Source of the DNA: Lachnospiraceae bacterium | GTDB lineage: Bacteria > Bacillota > Clostridia > Lachnospirales > Lachnospiraceae | Reading direction: 5' to 3' | Assembly: GCA_021772075.1 (NCBI GenBank) | Contig: JAETNQ010000005.1 | Coordinates: forward strand, 37,249-101,248 | DNA length: 64,000 nt | Shown: positions 34,248 to 42,843 of the stretch, piece by piece | How positions within the stretch are numbered: position 1 is the stretch's first letter | Layout: each line of letters begins with the position of its first letter | Position numbers and translations under genes: made by a program | The notes under the pieces: generated by a model | The model's input: only the letters and a program-made list of their open reading frames with translations | Databases searched by the model: none | What the model was told of the DNA's origin: nothing

Positions 34248-34994
34248 TCAGCCGCGGATGCTGCTTCTCCGATACAAATAGGAATTCCCGTTCTTCCCTT
34301 CTATTTCCACAAGATCAAGGTAATTCAATATGTTTAATGTATTTTGGGCTGTTTTCAAAGAAATTTTCGCTGTTTTTGCCAGATCCTTGGAAGTAAACAG
34401 GCGGGGAAGCTCTTCTGGCAGGAACTGAAGGTAATCTTCCCGCTTTTCAACCGTTATTTCATCAAAAAGCCCGACCGGTATGCGGTCATAGCGTCTGGAA
34501 CCCTTTTTTCGGTCTTTGCTCCATCCGTTCAGCAAACGGTATTCTTCCATATCTACAAGGGGAAAAATGAAGTGCAGTTTTTCATTTTTCAAATAGTTTT
34601 TGATGCGGTATAGTTCGGGGAACGCCCTATAGGCATTTCCCGTTAAGGGGCTTTTTCTTTTCGGCGACAATTCCCCTGTTTCTTCGTTGATCCAGATCAG
34701 CCATTTATTATGGGGAATCGGATAAACAATGGTAACGGGGTATTGTGCGAGGAATGCATCCAGTTTTGCCCGAATCTTATAAAAATTACCGTTTTGTATT
34801 TCCCAAATGGATTCTCCGTCAAAAATATCGGCTACATAATTGCCGATCGGAACTTCATGGGTATTCTCATCAGGTGCATAATAGTTCTTAAGCACTGCAT
34901 GAACCGTTTTTTCCTGAAAGGTTCCGATGCCTGTCCTTTTCCGGGATTTTCCGATAATTTTATTTCTGGCGGCTTCAAATCTTTTCTTATCCAT
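34248..34994 (-). CDS. uncharacterised PD-(D/E)XK-like plus winged-helix protein
   Basis: A 248-residue protein I do not recognise by name. Residues 20-80 show the pattern of a PD-(D/E)XK nuclease core: a helix with Glu28 (FQEKTVHAVL), Asp56 in a strand (NYVADIFDG), then Glu65-x-Gln67 in the next strand (SIWEIQNG), and a following helix. CoiA-like and related nucleases also use ExQ. Residues ~195-245 look like a winged helix (SKDLAKTAKISLKTAQNTLNIL). So it may be a DNA-binding nuclease or an inactive relative. It stands alone between the trpS terminator and the toxin-antitoxin promoter, with a weak RBS. Confidence 0.6.
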   Translation of the reverse strand: MDKKRFEAARNKIIGKSRKRTGIGTFQEKTVHAVLKNYYAPDENTHEVPIGNYVADIFDGESIWEIQNGNFYKIRAKLDAFLAQYPVTIVYPIPHNKWLIWINEETGELSPKRKSPLTGNAYRAFPELYRIKNYLKNEKLHFIFPLVDMEEYRLLNGWSKDRKKGSRRYDRIPVGLFDEITVEKREDYLQFLPEELPRLFTSKDLAKTAKISLKTAQNTLNILNYLDLVEIEGKNGNSYLYRRSSIRG

Positions 34995-35013
34995 GGCAAT
35001 TTCTTATTAAGGT

Positions 35014-35043
35014 AAAAACCCCGCCATATACGACGGAGTTTTT
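35014..35043 (-). terminator. terminator after trpS
   Basis: AAAAACCCCGCC and GACGGAGTTTTT form a stem with one mismatch pair and a 6-nt loop. On the minus strand it ends in GTTTTTACC directly after trpS. The symmetric A/T flanks could also stop transcription in the other direction. Confidence 0.75.
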
Positions 35044-35065
35044 GGCTGTTCTATTTGGAAGCTGT

Positions 35066-36070
35066 TTAACGGATCCGTTCCGGGAATCCTATTTTTTTCT
35101 GTACCTTGCGCAAAGTTTTCGTGGCATAATAATTCGCTTTTTCTGCATTTTCTTTAATAATGCCATCAATATAGGCTTTATCCTTTGACAATTCATAAAA
35201 GCGGTCCTGTACCGGCTTTAGCACGCTGACTACGGCTTCTCCCACAGCGGGCTTAAACTCGCTGTAACCCCTGCCGTCAAATTCTTTTTCCGTTTCTTCC
35301 GGCGTCTTTCCGGTACATGCGCAATAGATTTCGATCAGGTTTTTGATGCCGGGCTGCTCTTCCCTATATCTCACCGAAGCTTCCGAATCGGTAACAGCCC
35401 GTTTGAATTTGCGGATAATGGTGTCAGGATCGTCCATCAAATAAATGCTGGCGTTCGCATTTTCATCCGATTTAGACATCTTTTTATCCGGGTTTTGAAG
35501 GCTTCTGATATTAGCCCCGGCTTTGCCCATATAAGGTTCCGGTATCGTGAATACCTCTCCATAAATAGCATTAAAGCGCTGCGCGATGTCCCTTGTGATC
35601 TCCAGATGCTGGAGCTGGTCTTTCCCGACGGGTACTACGTCCGCCTGATACAGCAAAATATCAGCCGCCATCAATACCGGATAAGTATAGAGTCCGGCGT
35701 TTATATTATCCGCATGCTTTGCCGCCTTGTCTTTAAACTGCGTCATGCGGTTTAATTCGCCGATATAAGTAAAACAGTTCAGGATCCATGCCAGTTCTGC
35801 ATGTCCTGATACATGGGACTGGTAATAAATGCAGTTTTTCTTTGGGTCAAGCCCTGCAGCAATATATAAAGTCAGCAGGTTCCTCGCCCTTTTGCGCAAT
35901 TCGGAGGGTTCCTGCCTAATGGTGATGGAATGCATGTCAACCACAGAATAAAAACATTCATATTCATCGCTCAACGTCACCCAGTTTTTAAGCGCTCCCA
36001 AATAATTTCCGAGAGTCAGGCTTCCCGTTGACTGCATGCCGCTGAAAAGTACTTTTTTTCCGTCTATCAT
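35066..36070 (-). CDS. trpS: tryptophanyl-tRNA synthetase
   Basis: A 334-residue class I synthetase of bacterial TrpRS length. The HIGH-type motif is in SLTLGNYLGAL, and KMSKS is intact in KKMSKSDEN. It charges tRNA-Trp. The start ATG has TCTGGAGGC 8 bp upstream. That RBS lies inside one arm of an inverted repeat that flanks the promoter. It ends at a clear terminator, so it is probably a single-gene transcript. Confidence 0.97.
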   Translation of the reverse strand: MIDGKKVLFSGMQSTGSLTLGNYLGALKNWVTLSDEYECFYSVVDMHSITIRQEPSELRKRARNLLTLYIAAGLDPKKNCIYYQSHVSGHAELAWILNCFTYIGELNRMTQFKDKAAKHADNINAGLYTYPVLMAADILLYQADVVPVGKDQLQHLEITRDIAQRFNAIYGEVFTIPEPYMGKAGANIRSLQNPDKKMSKSDENANASIYLMDDPDTIIRKFKRAVTDSEASVRYREEQPGIKNLIEIYCACTGKTPEETEKEFDGRGYSEFKPAVGEAVVSVLKPVQDRFYELSKDKAYIDGIIKENAEKANYYATKTLRKVQKKIGFPERIR

Positions 36071-36076
36071 AATGAT

Positions 36077-36146
36077 TGCCTCCAGATGATTCTTTTTGTA
36101 TTAGTTTAGCATCGCTGCCATAATACGTCAAGAATCATTGGAGGCA
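36077..36146 (-). promoter_or_regulatory. trpS promoter flanked by a 17-bp inverted repeat that covers the RBS
   Basis: Arm 1 (36077-36094, TGCCTCCAGATGATTCTT) and arm 2 (36130-36146, AAGAATCATTGGAGGCA) are complementary except for one bulged base. On the minus strand TTGACG (plus 36126-36131) and TAAACT (36103-36108) form a sigma-A promoter with a 17-bp spacer. This promoter lies between the arms. Arm 1 contains the trpS Shine-Dalgarno. A transcript reading through from upstream would fold and hide it; a transcript from this promoter would not contain arm 2. Confidence 0.65.
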
Positions 36147-36162
36147 TCGAAAAACATTTGGA

Positions 36163-36411
36163 TCAGGATTCTTTTTCCTCGCATCCGCAAGTGCTTCCGG
36201 GAGACGGGAACGGATTGAATCCTCCTCTGCAGGAATCATCCCTGTCCCGGTCTCTGTCCCTGTCCCTGCATCTGCCGTCATTCCTGGAATCTCTTCCTCC
36301 GCCGCATCCGCAGTTGTCAGGGACGCTGCCGCATCCGTCGCTTACATCCCTGTAGCCGCCGTTATTTCCGCAGCAGCAAAGTAAAAGTAATAAAATCAGA
36401 CAATTATTCAT
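36163..36411 (-). CDS. small Gly/Cys/Arg-Asp-rich protein
   Basis: An 82-residue product started at ATG 36411, which has AAAGGAG 8 bp upstream. A short Leu-rich hydrophobic segment (about residues 4-12) ends in three cysteines, so it could be a lipoprotein-like or membrane-inserted N-terminus. The rest is Gly/Cys/Asp rich and contains an Arg-Asp dipeptide repeated five times or so (RDRDRDRDRDD). Ten cysteines in total are scattered. No family recognised. The biased composition is real coding sequence only if translated; the RBS and intact frame support that. Confidence 0.55.
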   Translation of the reverse strand: MNNCLILLLLLCCCGNNGGYRDVSDGCGSVPDNCGCGGGRDSRNDGRCRDRDRDRDRDDSCRGGFNPFPSPGSTCGCEEKES

Positions 36412-36472
36412 ACTTTTCCACTCCTTTATGCTATGCTTTATCTTATGCCGCAAAGCATAAAGGGTGACTCGT

Positions 36473-37006
36473 TTATTTCCGGAGAACGTGGTTTTTTATA
36501 TAGGCAAAAGTTTTCTCCTCTCCTTCCTTTGCAAGCATAGAAAGAAGTTTTTCCAGCTGCCTTTTTGTTTTCTCATGCATGGGTACCCGTTCTTTGCCGG
36601 AAAGGTAATATTCCAAAGGACTGCTGTCCGTGTACGCTTCTTTTTTATATACTTTGCTTGCCGCGATGCGGTCCATCAGCATTTCCACGACATAGCGCCT
36701 GGGCATCGGAGCCGGTGCCATGCCGCCGGGAATATTTTTGGAACTATAATCGATCCAATATTCATAATGGTGCTTGTTTCTTCCTTTATGGTGGAGCCAG
36801 GAACTGGAATAACCGATATCTTCCCTTTCCGCATTGTTCGGGCTGCGGTCTCCCTGGTAATATTTTGCTCCTACAAGGAATTCTGTCGGGCTGTATTTGG
36901 ACATATCGTGCATAATTCCTTGATAATAAAGCCCGACCTGAAAACAGCCTTTCATAACAAGATATTTATGGTAAGTGATTGTTTTAAAATGTTTCCAAGC
37001 TTTCAT
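36473..37006 (-). CDS. DUF5662 family protein
   Basis: A 177-residue soluble protein of the family known as DUF5662. It is rich in His, Tyr and Trp, with a His/Asp/Glu pattern (GIMHDMSKYSPTEF and SSSWLHHKGRNKHHYEYW) that looks like a helical metal-binding site of the HD type. No function is proven. It starts at the position 3 bp after the GH13-like gene ends, so the two are co-translated. Family call by pattern memory; the metal site is inference. Confidence 0.75.
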   Translation of the reverse strand: MKAWKHFKTITYHKYLVMKGCFQVGLYYQGIMHDMSKYSPTEFLVGAKYYQGDRSPNNAEREDIGYSSSWLHHKGRNKHHYEYWIDYSSKNIPGGMAPAPMPRRYVVEMLMDRIAASKVYKKEAYTDSSPLEYYLSGKERVPMHEKTKRQLEKLLSMLAKEGEEKTFAYIKNHVLRK

Positions 37007-37009
37007 TTT

Positions 37010-38911
37010 TTAAAAAGCGCTCTTTTCATATCGGCTTTTTATGTCCTTGGCGCTTTCCTCCTGTTTTGATATATATATCCGGATCGTGCGGGAAGCAACT
37101 TCTACATGAGGCTCCTTCTCCGCTTCTTCAGATATCCTGATGCCGCCGTCAGAACCCGTATCCGCCAGCAGATGCCATTCCATGCCTTTCGGCAGCTGCG
37201 GCAGGGCAAATGTATGGGATATCCAATGCATATTATATGCAACGTAAAAGAAGTTATCCTCTTCGCCGTTCCTGCTTTTTGCATAACAGCCGCAATACAT
37301 TGCCCCTGCATGGCGGCTGTAATAATCCAGTTCCGGCATCCATGCTTTTGCGCCATGGTAGGATAGATCCGGATAGCCGCATCCGATGTAATCCAATATT
37401 TTTAGCTCATTCGGACAATGTAAAATAGGGTGTTCCTTTTTCAGGCGGATCATGTCCTTCACATAAGAAAAGACTGCTTCCCCTGATCCGTTTCTGTTCC
37501 ATTTCACCCAGCCCGTTTCATTGTCCTGGCAATAAGGGTTGTTATTCCCGAATCTGGTATTGCCGAATTCGTCTCCGCTGTAGATCAGGGGAGTCCCCTG
37601 CGCCATAAAAAGCATCGTCAGGGCATTTTTCATCTGGCGTTTGCGCAGTTCTACAATCGCTTTCTTCCGGGTATTTCCCTCATGGCCGCAGTTCCATGTG
37701 GCGTTGCAGTCGCTGCCGTCGGCATTATTTTCACCGTTCGCCTCATTGTGCTTTTTTTCATAGGACACCATGTCCGCTAATGTGAACCCATAATAATTCG
37801 TTACGTAATTGATGACTCCATGCTGTTTTGGATTTCTTCTTTGTAGTTCAAGAAAACGTCCGAGCATATTATCATCCCCTTTCAGGAAGCGCCGCGCAGT
37901 ATACATATAATCGTCGGAATAAGAAGCCAGGTTACGGAATTTGGGCGTTTCATTTTCCTCATAAATCTGCGGATAAGGAAAATCATAATAAAAAAGTTTG
38001 GTATCCGTCAAAAGAGGCTCCGTGCCGATTACGTGAAGAGGAATATGTTCTCCTTTTAAATGTACTCCGTCTATGTGATATTCCAGCACCCAATATTTTA
38101 CCGCGTCAAGGATCATCCCCTGCTTGATATGGCTGGGAAAATAAAACTGCATAATAACCTCGATTTGGCTGGCATGCAGCGCCTTCACCATATCTTTGAA
38201 TTCGGCTGCCGCATTCTTGCTTGAACTAAATGCGGATTTGGGTGAAAAATAAAACCCTTCCTCGTATCCCCAGCAGTTATATTTCGACGGCAGATCTGGC
38301 GGAACCATAAACTGTTCGCGGGCATCGTCCATGGTCATTGCCGCCGGGTTTGGTTTTGCCGCTTCATTAAATTCATAAGCAGGCATCAGTTCAAGAGCAG
38401 TGATCCCCAGCTCCTTAAGGTAAGGAATCTTCTCAACGATGCCTTGGAAAGTCCCTTTATGGGCCGCGCCGGAAGATTTATGCTTGGTAAACGCTCTTAC
38501 ATTGAGGCAATAAAGAATACTGTTTTCATACGGAATCTTCAACGGCTTATCGTTTTCCCACGGATATTCTGTTTCCAGAAATCCTCCTTTTAAAATATGA
38601 TCTGGTTTTCCCCATTTTTCATGTCCGTGGATCACCTTTGCATAGGGATCGGTAAAAACTCTGTCCCCGTCATAAAAATTATAAGCATAACGGCTGGTAT
38701 CCAGATCTTTGACTGCCATGCTATAGATAGAGCCAAATTTGTTCTGTATTCCAAAAGGAATCCGCTTCTCCCTTCCTGTCTTTTTATCATATAAAATAAT
38801 GCCGCAATCCCTGCCCTCTTTCATAACTACAGAAAAGTAAGTACAATCAAATTCTGTCGTCACGCCTAACGGATATGGTTTATTTCTCTGCCTGCTGTCA
38901 ACTGTATACAT
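37010..38911 (-). CDS. GH13 isoamylase/GlgX-like protein with lost catalytic residues
   Basis: A ~633-residue protein with an N-terminal CBM48-like domain (about 1-100) and a GH13 barrel like GlgX. The GlgX block around EANGENNADGSDCNATWNCG and the SGDEFGNTRFGNNN block are well kept. The four catalytic regions are not: region I reads MQFYFPSH instead of DVVYNH, region II DGVHLK instead of DGFRFD (nucleophile Asp to Lys288), and region IV TNYYGF instead of TAHDGF. Only the Glu in region III (GTEPLL) remains. It is probably a non-hydrolytic glycan-binding or scaffold protein. Numbering is from TTG 38917; ATG 38911 is preferred. Confidence 0.8.
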   Translation of the reverse strand: MYTVDSRQRNKPYPLGVTTEFDCTYFSVVMKEGRDCGIILYDKKTGREKRIPFGIQNKFGSIYSMAVKDLDTSRYAYNFYDGDRVFTDPYAKVIHGHEKWGKPDHILKGGFLETEYPWENDKPLKIPYENSILYCLNVRAFTKHKSSGAAHKGTFQGIVEKIPYLKELGITALELMPAYEFNEAAKPNPAAMTMDDAREQFMVPPDLPSKYNCWGYEEGFYFSPKSAFSSSKNAAAEFKDMVKALHASQIEVIMQFYFPSHIKQGMILDAVKYWVLEYHIDGVHLKGEHIPLHVIGTEPLLTDTKLFYYDFPYPQIYEENETPKFRNLASYSDDYMYTARRFLKGDDNMLGRFLELQRRNPKQHGVINYVTNYYGFTLADMVSYEKKHNEANGENNADGSDCNATWNCGHEGNTRKKAIVELRKRQMKNALTMLFMAQGTPLIYSGDEFGNTRFGNNNPYCQDNETGWVKWNRNGSGEAVFSYVKDMIRLKKEHPILHCPNELKILDYIGCGYPDLSYHGAKAWMPELDYYSRHAGAMYCGCYAKSRNGEEDNFFYVAYNMHWISHTFALPQLPKGMEWHLLADTGSDGGIRISEEAEKEPHVEVASRTIRIYISKQEESAKDIKSRYEKSAF

Positions 38912-39019
38912 ATCCAACCCCCATTCCTGCTTTTCATTCGTTATTCTTGATTGAAAATTATCGTAGGTTTATAGTATAACATAAAAGTTTTTTTCTGTGT
39001 GAAAATATATGAAAAAATA

Positions 39020-39048
39020 TTGATAATTCATATTTCTGCTAGTACAAT
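39020..39048 (+). promoter_or_regulatory. sigma-A promoter of the DUF1292 gene
   Basis: TTGATA (39020-39025) and TACAAT (39043-39048) are 17 bp apart, about 50 bp before the ATG at 39101. AT-rich sequence lies upstream, and the 5' leader is short. Confidence 0.7.
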
Positions 39049-39100
39049 AGAGGTGTGTTTACAACAATAGATAGATGATTCGCTGAAGGAAGGAGTTTTT

Positions 39101-39439
39101 ATGAAGGATTTTAACACAAATGCCGAATCCGGCAATGCGGAAGATGAAGAAATGATGGTAGAACTCGACCTGGACGACGGGTCGCATGTCGTCTGTGCTG
39201 TTATTACGATTCTGGAATGCCGGGAAAAAGATTACATCGTCTTGCTTCCCTTGGATGAAAACGGAGAAAATAACGACGGGGAAGTATGGTTTTACCGTTA
39301 TTATGAGGATGAAAAGGATGCCAATGCGGAGCCGGTATTAGAATATATTGAAGACGATGAGGAATATGAGATGGTTGCAGATGCATTTGACGAATATCTC
39401 GACAATGAAGAGTTCGATGAGATTATAGATGAATCATAA
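39101..39439 (+). CDS. DUF1292 family protein
   Basis: A 112-residue very acidic protein of the DUF1292 family, common and single-copy or few-copy in Firmicutes. The fold core is the strand pattern VELDLDDGSHVVCAVI and KDYIVLLPL, followed by a stretch with alternating aromatic/acidic residues (WFYRYYEDE) and an acidic C-terminal tail. Function is unknown. AAGGAAGGAG precedes the ATG. Its last six bases overlap, tail to tail, the end of the helicase gene on the other strand. Confidence 0.88.
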   Translation: MKDFNTNAESGNAEDEEMMVELDLDDGSHVVCAVITILECREKDYIVLLPLDENGENNDGEVWFYRYYEDEKDANAEPVLEYIEDDEEYEMVADAFDEYLDNEEFDEIIDES

Positions 39440-41377
39440 TATGTCCTGACTCCTCAATTTATCAAGAAAGCGCGATGGACGGCCGGAACAGAGGATTTCC
39501 AGCCGTTCTTTGGCTCTTGTCACGGCAACATACAAAAGCCGCCGTTCCTCTTCTATCTGCTGTACGGATGCCGCTTTCTTATGGGGAATTACTTTTTCAT
39601 TGACATCAGGAATGAATACTTGGTCATATTCCAGTCCCTTGGAGCCGTGCATGGTGATCAGGTGAACGCCGTTTTGGTTTCTGGAACTGTCCTTTGCATT
39701 CTTCTGCTGTTCGGCATCTGCCGCCGCGTCCCTATCTCTGTAAGAAGAAATCGACCGGATCCACTCATCGGGGGAAGAAAAATTCCGAAGCGTTTCCTGT
39801 ATGTCATCGGCTATTTCCAGCCAGGTTTCCGATCCTTCTCTTTTTCCATACAAATAAGAATCATAGCCCATGTTTTTTCTAATATAATCGGCTGCCAGAT
39901 AAGGCCTTAACATGGATATTTTTTGGAGATCCGCAAACAATTTCCGAATTTTCTGCTGCATATAAGGCTTTTCCTGGTAATATCCCAAAAGATCTGCTTC
40001 CGTTACCGTACAGTTGGGAAGGGCTTCCCTGTGGATATAGCGGCAGGGTTTGTTCATGATTCTCAGAAAATCCCTTCGAGTCCCCATTCCTTGCTGCGGA
40101 TGCATGAAACCGGATGCTGTCCTTAATATAGGATGCATTGCGGATTGGTCCGCAAACCGCAGATAAGCGAGTATATCCTTGGCTATGGGATGTTCCATCA
40201 GGCAGCTGGTTTTTCCTTGGATATGGAAAGGTATTCCATGCCGGAAAAGAATCTTCGATAATCCGGCGGCCTGGGCATTGGTGCGGGAAATCACTGCCGT
40301 TTTTTCCAGCTTCTCCGGTTCTATCTTTTTTAATTCTTCCACTATATAGTTCTCTTCTTCTTCACGCGAGGAAAAAAGATGGATTTTTACTGGATCCCCG
40401 CCTTTTTTCTCCGCCTGAAGACTTTTGGCAAAACGTTCATGGTTATCTTCAATCAAGAGCAAGGATGCCTGGACAATAGCTTCCCTGCACCGGTAATTTT
40501 TGTTCAGAATGATTTGTTGTGCCGCCGGATAATCCTGCATAAATTGTTTCATGATTTCCGGCCCTGTCCCCCGAAACCCATAAATGGACTGGTCGTCATC
40601 CCCCACGATAAACAGATTATTTTCCGGTGCGGCCAGATTCTGCAGAACTTTATACTGAAGGGGGCTGATATCTTGAAATTCATCTACAAGGATATGGGAA
40701 AAGCGTTTCTGCCAATCAAACAACAATTCTTGATCGGTTGATAATACACGGTCGCACAAAATAATCATATCGTCAAAATCAAGTTTGTGGTTTTCTCTCA
40801 TGATCCGGTTATATTCATTATAAATATATGGAAAATGCTTTTTAACAGGGTTTTCTTCCCATTCCATAATTGCTTCTGTATATAATCCGGCGGAAATATC
40901 CTGCCGTGTTCCGGAACCGCTGCTGTTTTTTACCCTGCTTATTTCCCTGAAAAGCTTATCGAAGGTATCTTCATCCACATCGTCTTCTATGCCGCACATG
41001 GAAAGGCAATGCTTCATATAAGCCTTTTTATCTTTCGCTGACAGGAGAAGATGATCTCTCATCTTGCCGCTTGACTTCAATATCTGGTAGTAAACGGCAT
41101 GGAACGTTCCAAAGGCAACGGAAGGATAGCTGTTTTTTGTCAATACGGAAAATCTTTCTTTCATTTCCATAGCTGCCGCTTTTGTGAAAGTAATAACGAG
41201 AATATGGTCGGGAGATATCCCGTGATAACGGATCAGATGGTGAATCCGCCGGATGATTAAATAAGTCTTGCCGCTTCCGGGTCCGGCAATCACCTGCATG
41301 GCGCCGGAAACATGTGCAATGGCTTTTTGCTGGGCAGGGGAAGCTTCCCCTGCCGTTCGATATGAGTTGTTTTTCAT
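39434..41377 (-). CDS. UvrD/PcrA-type superfamily 1 DNA helicase (short form)
   Basis: A 647-residue SF1A helicase, shorter than PcrA (~720). Walker A GPGSGKT, motif [10 protein letters not shown], motif [15 protein letters not shown], and motif [10 protein letters not shown] are present, giving 3'-5' unwinding. The ATG at 41377 overlaps the gltX stop codon (ATGA); the frame to 41521 reads into gltX and is rejected. It may be an accessory UvrD-like helicase rather than the main PcrA. Co-expression with gltX and the hydrogenase gene is likely by coupling. Confidence 0.9.
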   Translation of the reverse strand: MKNNSYRTAGEASPAQQKAIAHVSGAMQVIAGPGSGKTYLIIRRIHHLIRYHGISPDHILVITFTKAAAMEMKERFSVLTKNSYPSVAFGTFHAVYYQILKSSGKMRDHLLLSAKDKKAYMKHCLSMCGIEDDVDEDTFDKLFREISRVKNSSGSGTRQDISAGLYTEAIMEWEENPVKKHFPYIYNEYNRIMRENHKLDFDDMIILCDRVLSTDQELLFDWQKRFSHILVDEFQDISPLQYKVLQNLAAPENNLFIVGDDDQSIYGFRGTGPEIMKQFMQDYPAAQQIILNKNYRCREAIVQASLLLIEDNHERFAKSLQAEKKGGDPVKIHLFSSREEEENYIVEELKKIEPEKLEKTAVISRTNAQAAGLSKILFRHGIPFHIQGKTSCLMEHPIAKDILAYLRFADQSAMHPILRTASGFMHPQQGMGTRRDFLRIMNKPCRYIHREALPNCTVTEADLLGYYQEKPYMQQKIRKLFADLQKISMLRPYLAADYIRKNMGYDSYLYGKREGSETWLEIADDIQETLRNFSSPDEWIRSISSYRDRDAAADAEQQKNAKDSSRNQNGVHLITMHGSKGLEYDQVFIPDVNEKVIPHKKAASVQQIEEERRLLYVAVTRAKERLEILCSGRPSRFLDKLRSQDIL

Positions 41378-42843
41378 TCGCCCCGCTGTGTCGCCTCCTT
41401 TAGTAAGGCTATGCCTTTCCGGATGCGGGCTATGGATTCTTCTTTGCCGAGGACTTCCATGATCTCCGTCGCCCCTGCAGGAGTCATTTGCCTGCCGGAT
41501 ACAGCCGTCCTGACCGGCCACATCGCATAACCGTTTTTGCAGCCTTTTTTCTCCACATAGGAAAGAAGCATTTGATAGAGGGAATCGTTATCGAAAGCCT
41601 CCTGCTCTTCTATGATGGGAAGAAGTTCTTCGAGAACCTCAAGGGAGGATTCTTCCGTTGTTTTCATTTTTTTATGGGCATACATAGCCGTATCGTAATC
41701 AGGAAGTTCCCGGAAAAAATCCACCATATCTTTCATATCAGGAAAAATCTCGATTCTTGTTTTCACCATTTCCGCTATTTTCTTAAGATCCAGATTTTTG
41801 CCCGCCGCCTCTTCCAGATAAGGCTCTGCCATGGAATAAAAGGTGTCGAAATCCATAGCTTTCATATATTCCCCATTCATCCATTTCAATTTGGTATAAT
41901 CAAAAACCGCCGGTGATTTGGATATATGGTGATAATCAAAAGCCTTTGTCAGTTCTTCTAACGTAAAGATTTCTTCGTTGCCTTCCGGACTCCATCCCAA
42001 AAGGGCTACAAAATTAACGACGGCTTCGGATAAAAAGCCTTGCCCGACTAAATCTTCATAAGAAGAATGGCCGCACCGCTTGGATAATTTATGGTGTTCT
42101 TCATCCGTGATCAGGGGACAGTGGACATACACAGGAACTTCCCATCCAAAAGCCTCATACAGACGGTTATATTTGGGGGAGGAAGAAAGGTACTCATTTC
42201 CCCTTACCACATGGGTGATTCCCATCAGATGGTCATCTACCACGTTAGCAAAATTATAGGTGGGATATCCGTCGGATTTGATGAGTATCATATCATCCAG
42301 TTCTCCATTATCCACAGTAATATCCCCATAAATCTCATCATGGAAGGTCGTTGTTCCTTCCGTCGGGTTATTCTGGCGGATGACATAAGGAATACCGGAA
42401 GACAATTTCTCTTCTATTTCTTCTTTAGACAAATGCAGACAGTGTTTGTCATATACATTGATTTCTTTTCCTGCCACGGTACGGCTTAAGGATGCCAGCC
42501 TCTCTTTATCACAGAAACAGTAATAGGCTTCTCCTTTGTCGATCAGCTGTTTGGCATATTCCAGATAGATCCCCTTCGCCTGGCGTTCGCTTTGCACATA
42601 AGGACCTGCTCCCTTATCCTTATCAGGGCCTTCATCATGGATTAATCCTGTTTTCTCTAAAGTGCGGTAAATGATTTCCACCGCACCCTCCACATATCTC
42701 TCCTGATCCGTATCTTCTATACGCAGGATAAAATCCCCGCCTTCATGTTTGGCGATCAAATAAGCGTAAAGCGCAGTCCTTAAATTACCCACGTGCATCC
42801 GCCCTGTAGGGCTTGGGGCATATCTTGTCCTTATTTTTGTCAT
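41374..42843 (-). CDS. gltX: glutamyl-tRNA synthetase
   Basis: A 489-residue GluRS. The HIGH-type motif sits in [10 protein letters not shown], and the KMSKS loop reads KLSKR. Length and C-terminal anticodon domain are standard. It charges tRNA-Glu, possibly also tRNA-Gln if GatCAB is used. Its ATG overlaps the hydrogenase stop codon (ATGA), and its own stop overlaps the helicase start. Three consecutive genes are thus joined by stop-start overlaps. Confidence 0.96.
   Translation of the reverse strand: MTKIRTRYAPSPTGRMHVGNLRTALYAYLIAKHEGGDFILRIEDTDQERYVEGAVEIIYRTLEKTGLIHDEGPDKDKGAGPYVQSERQAKGIYLEYAKQLIDKGEAYYCFCDKERLASLSRTVAGKEINVYDKHCLHLSKEEIEEKLSSGIPYVIRQNNPTEGTTTFHDEIYGDITVDNGELDDMILIKSDGYPTYNFANVVDDHLMGITHVVRGNEYLSSSPKYNRLYEAFGWEVPVYVHCPLITDEEHHKLSKRCGHSSYEDLVGQGFLSEAVVNFVALLGWSPEGNEEIFTLEELTKAFDYHHISKSPAVFDYTKLKWMNGEYMKAMDFDTFYSMAEPYLEEAAGKNLDLKKIAEMVKTRIEIFPDMKDMVDFFRELPDYDTAMYAHKKMKTTEESSLEVLEELLPIIEEQEAFDNDSLYQMLLSYVEKKGCKNGYAMWPVRTAVSGRQMTPAGATEIMEVLGKEESIARIRKGIALLKEATQRGE

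Noticed and set aside
36071..36162. T-box riboswitch upstream of trpS
   Set aside because: The gap is only 92 bp and lacks the specifier stem and T-box sequence; an inverted repeat around a promoter explains it better.
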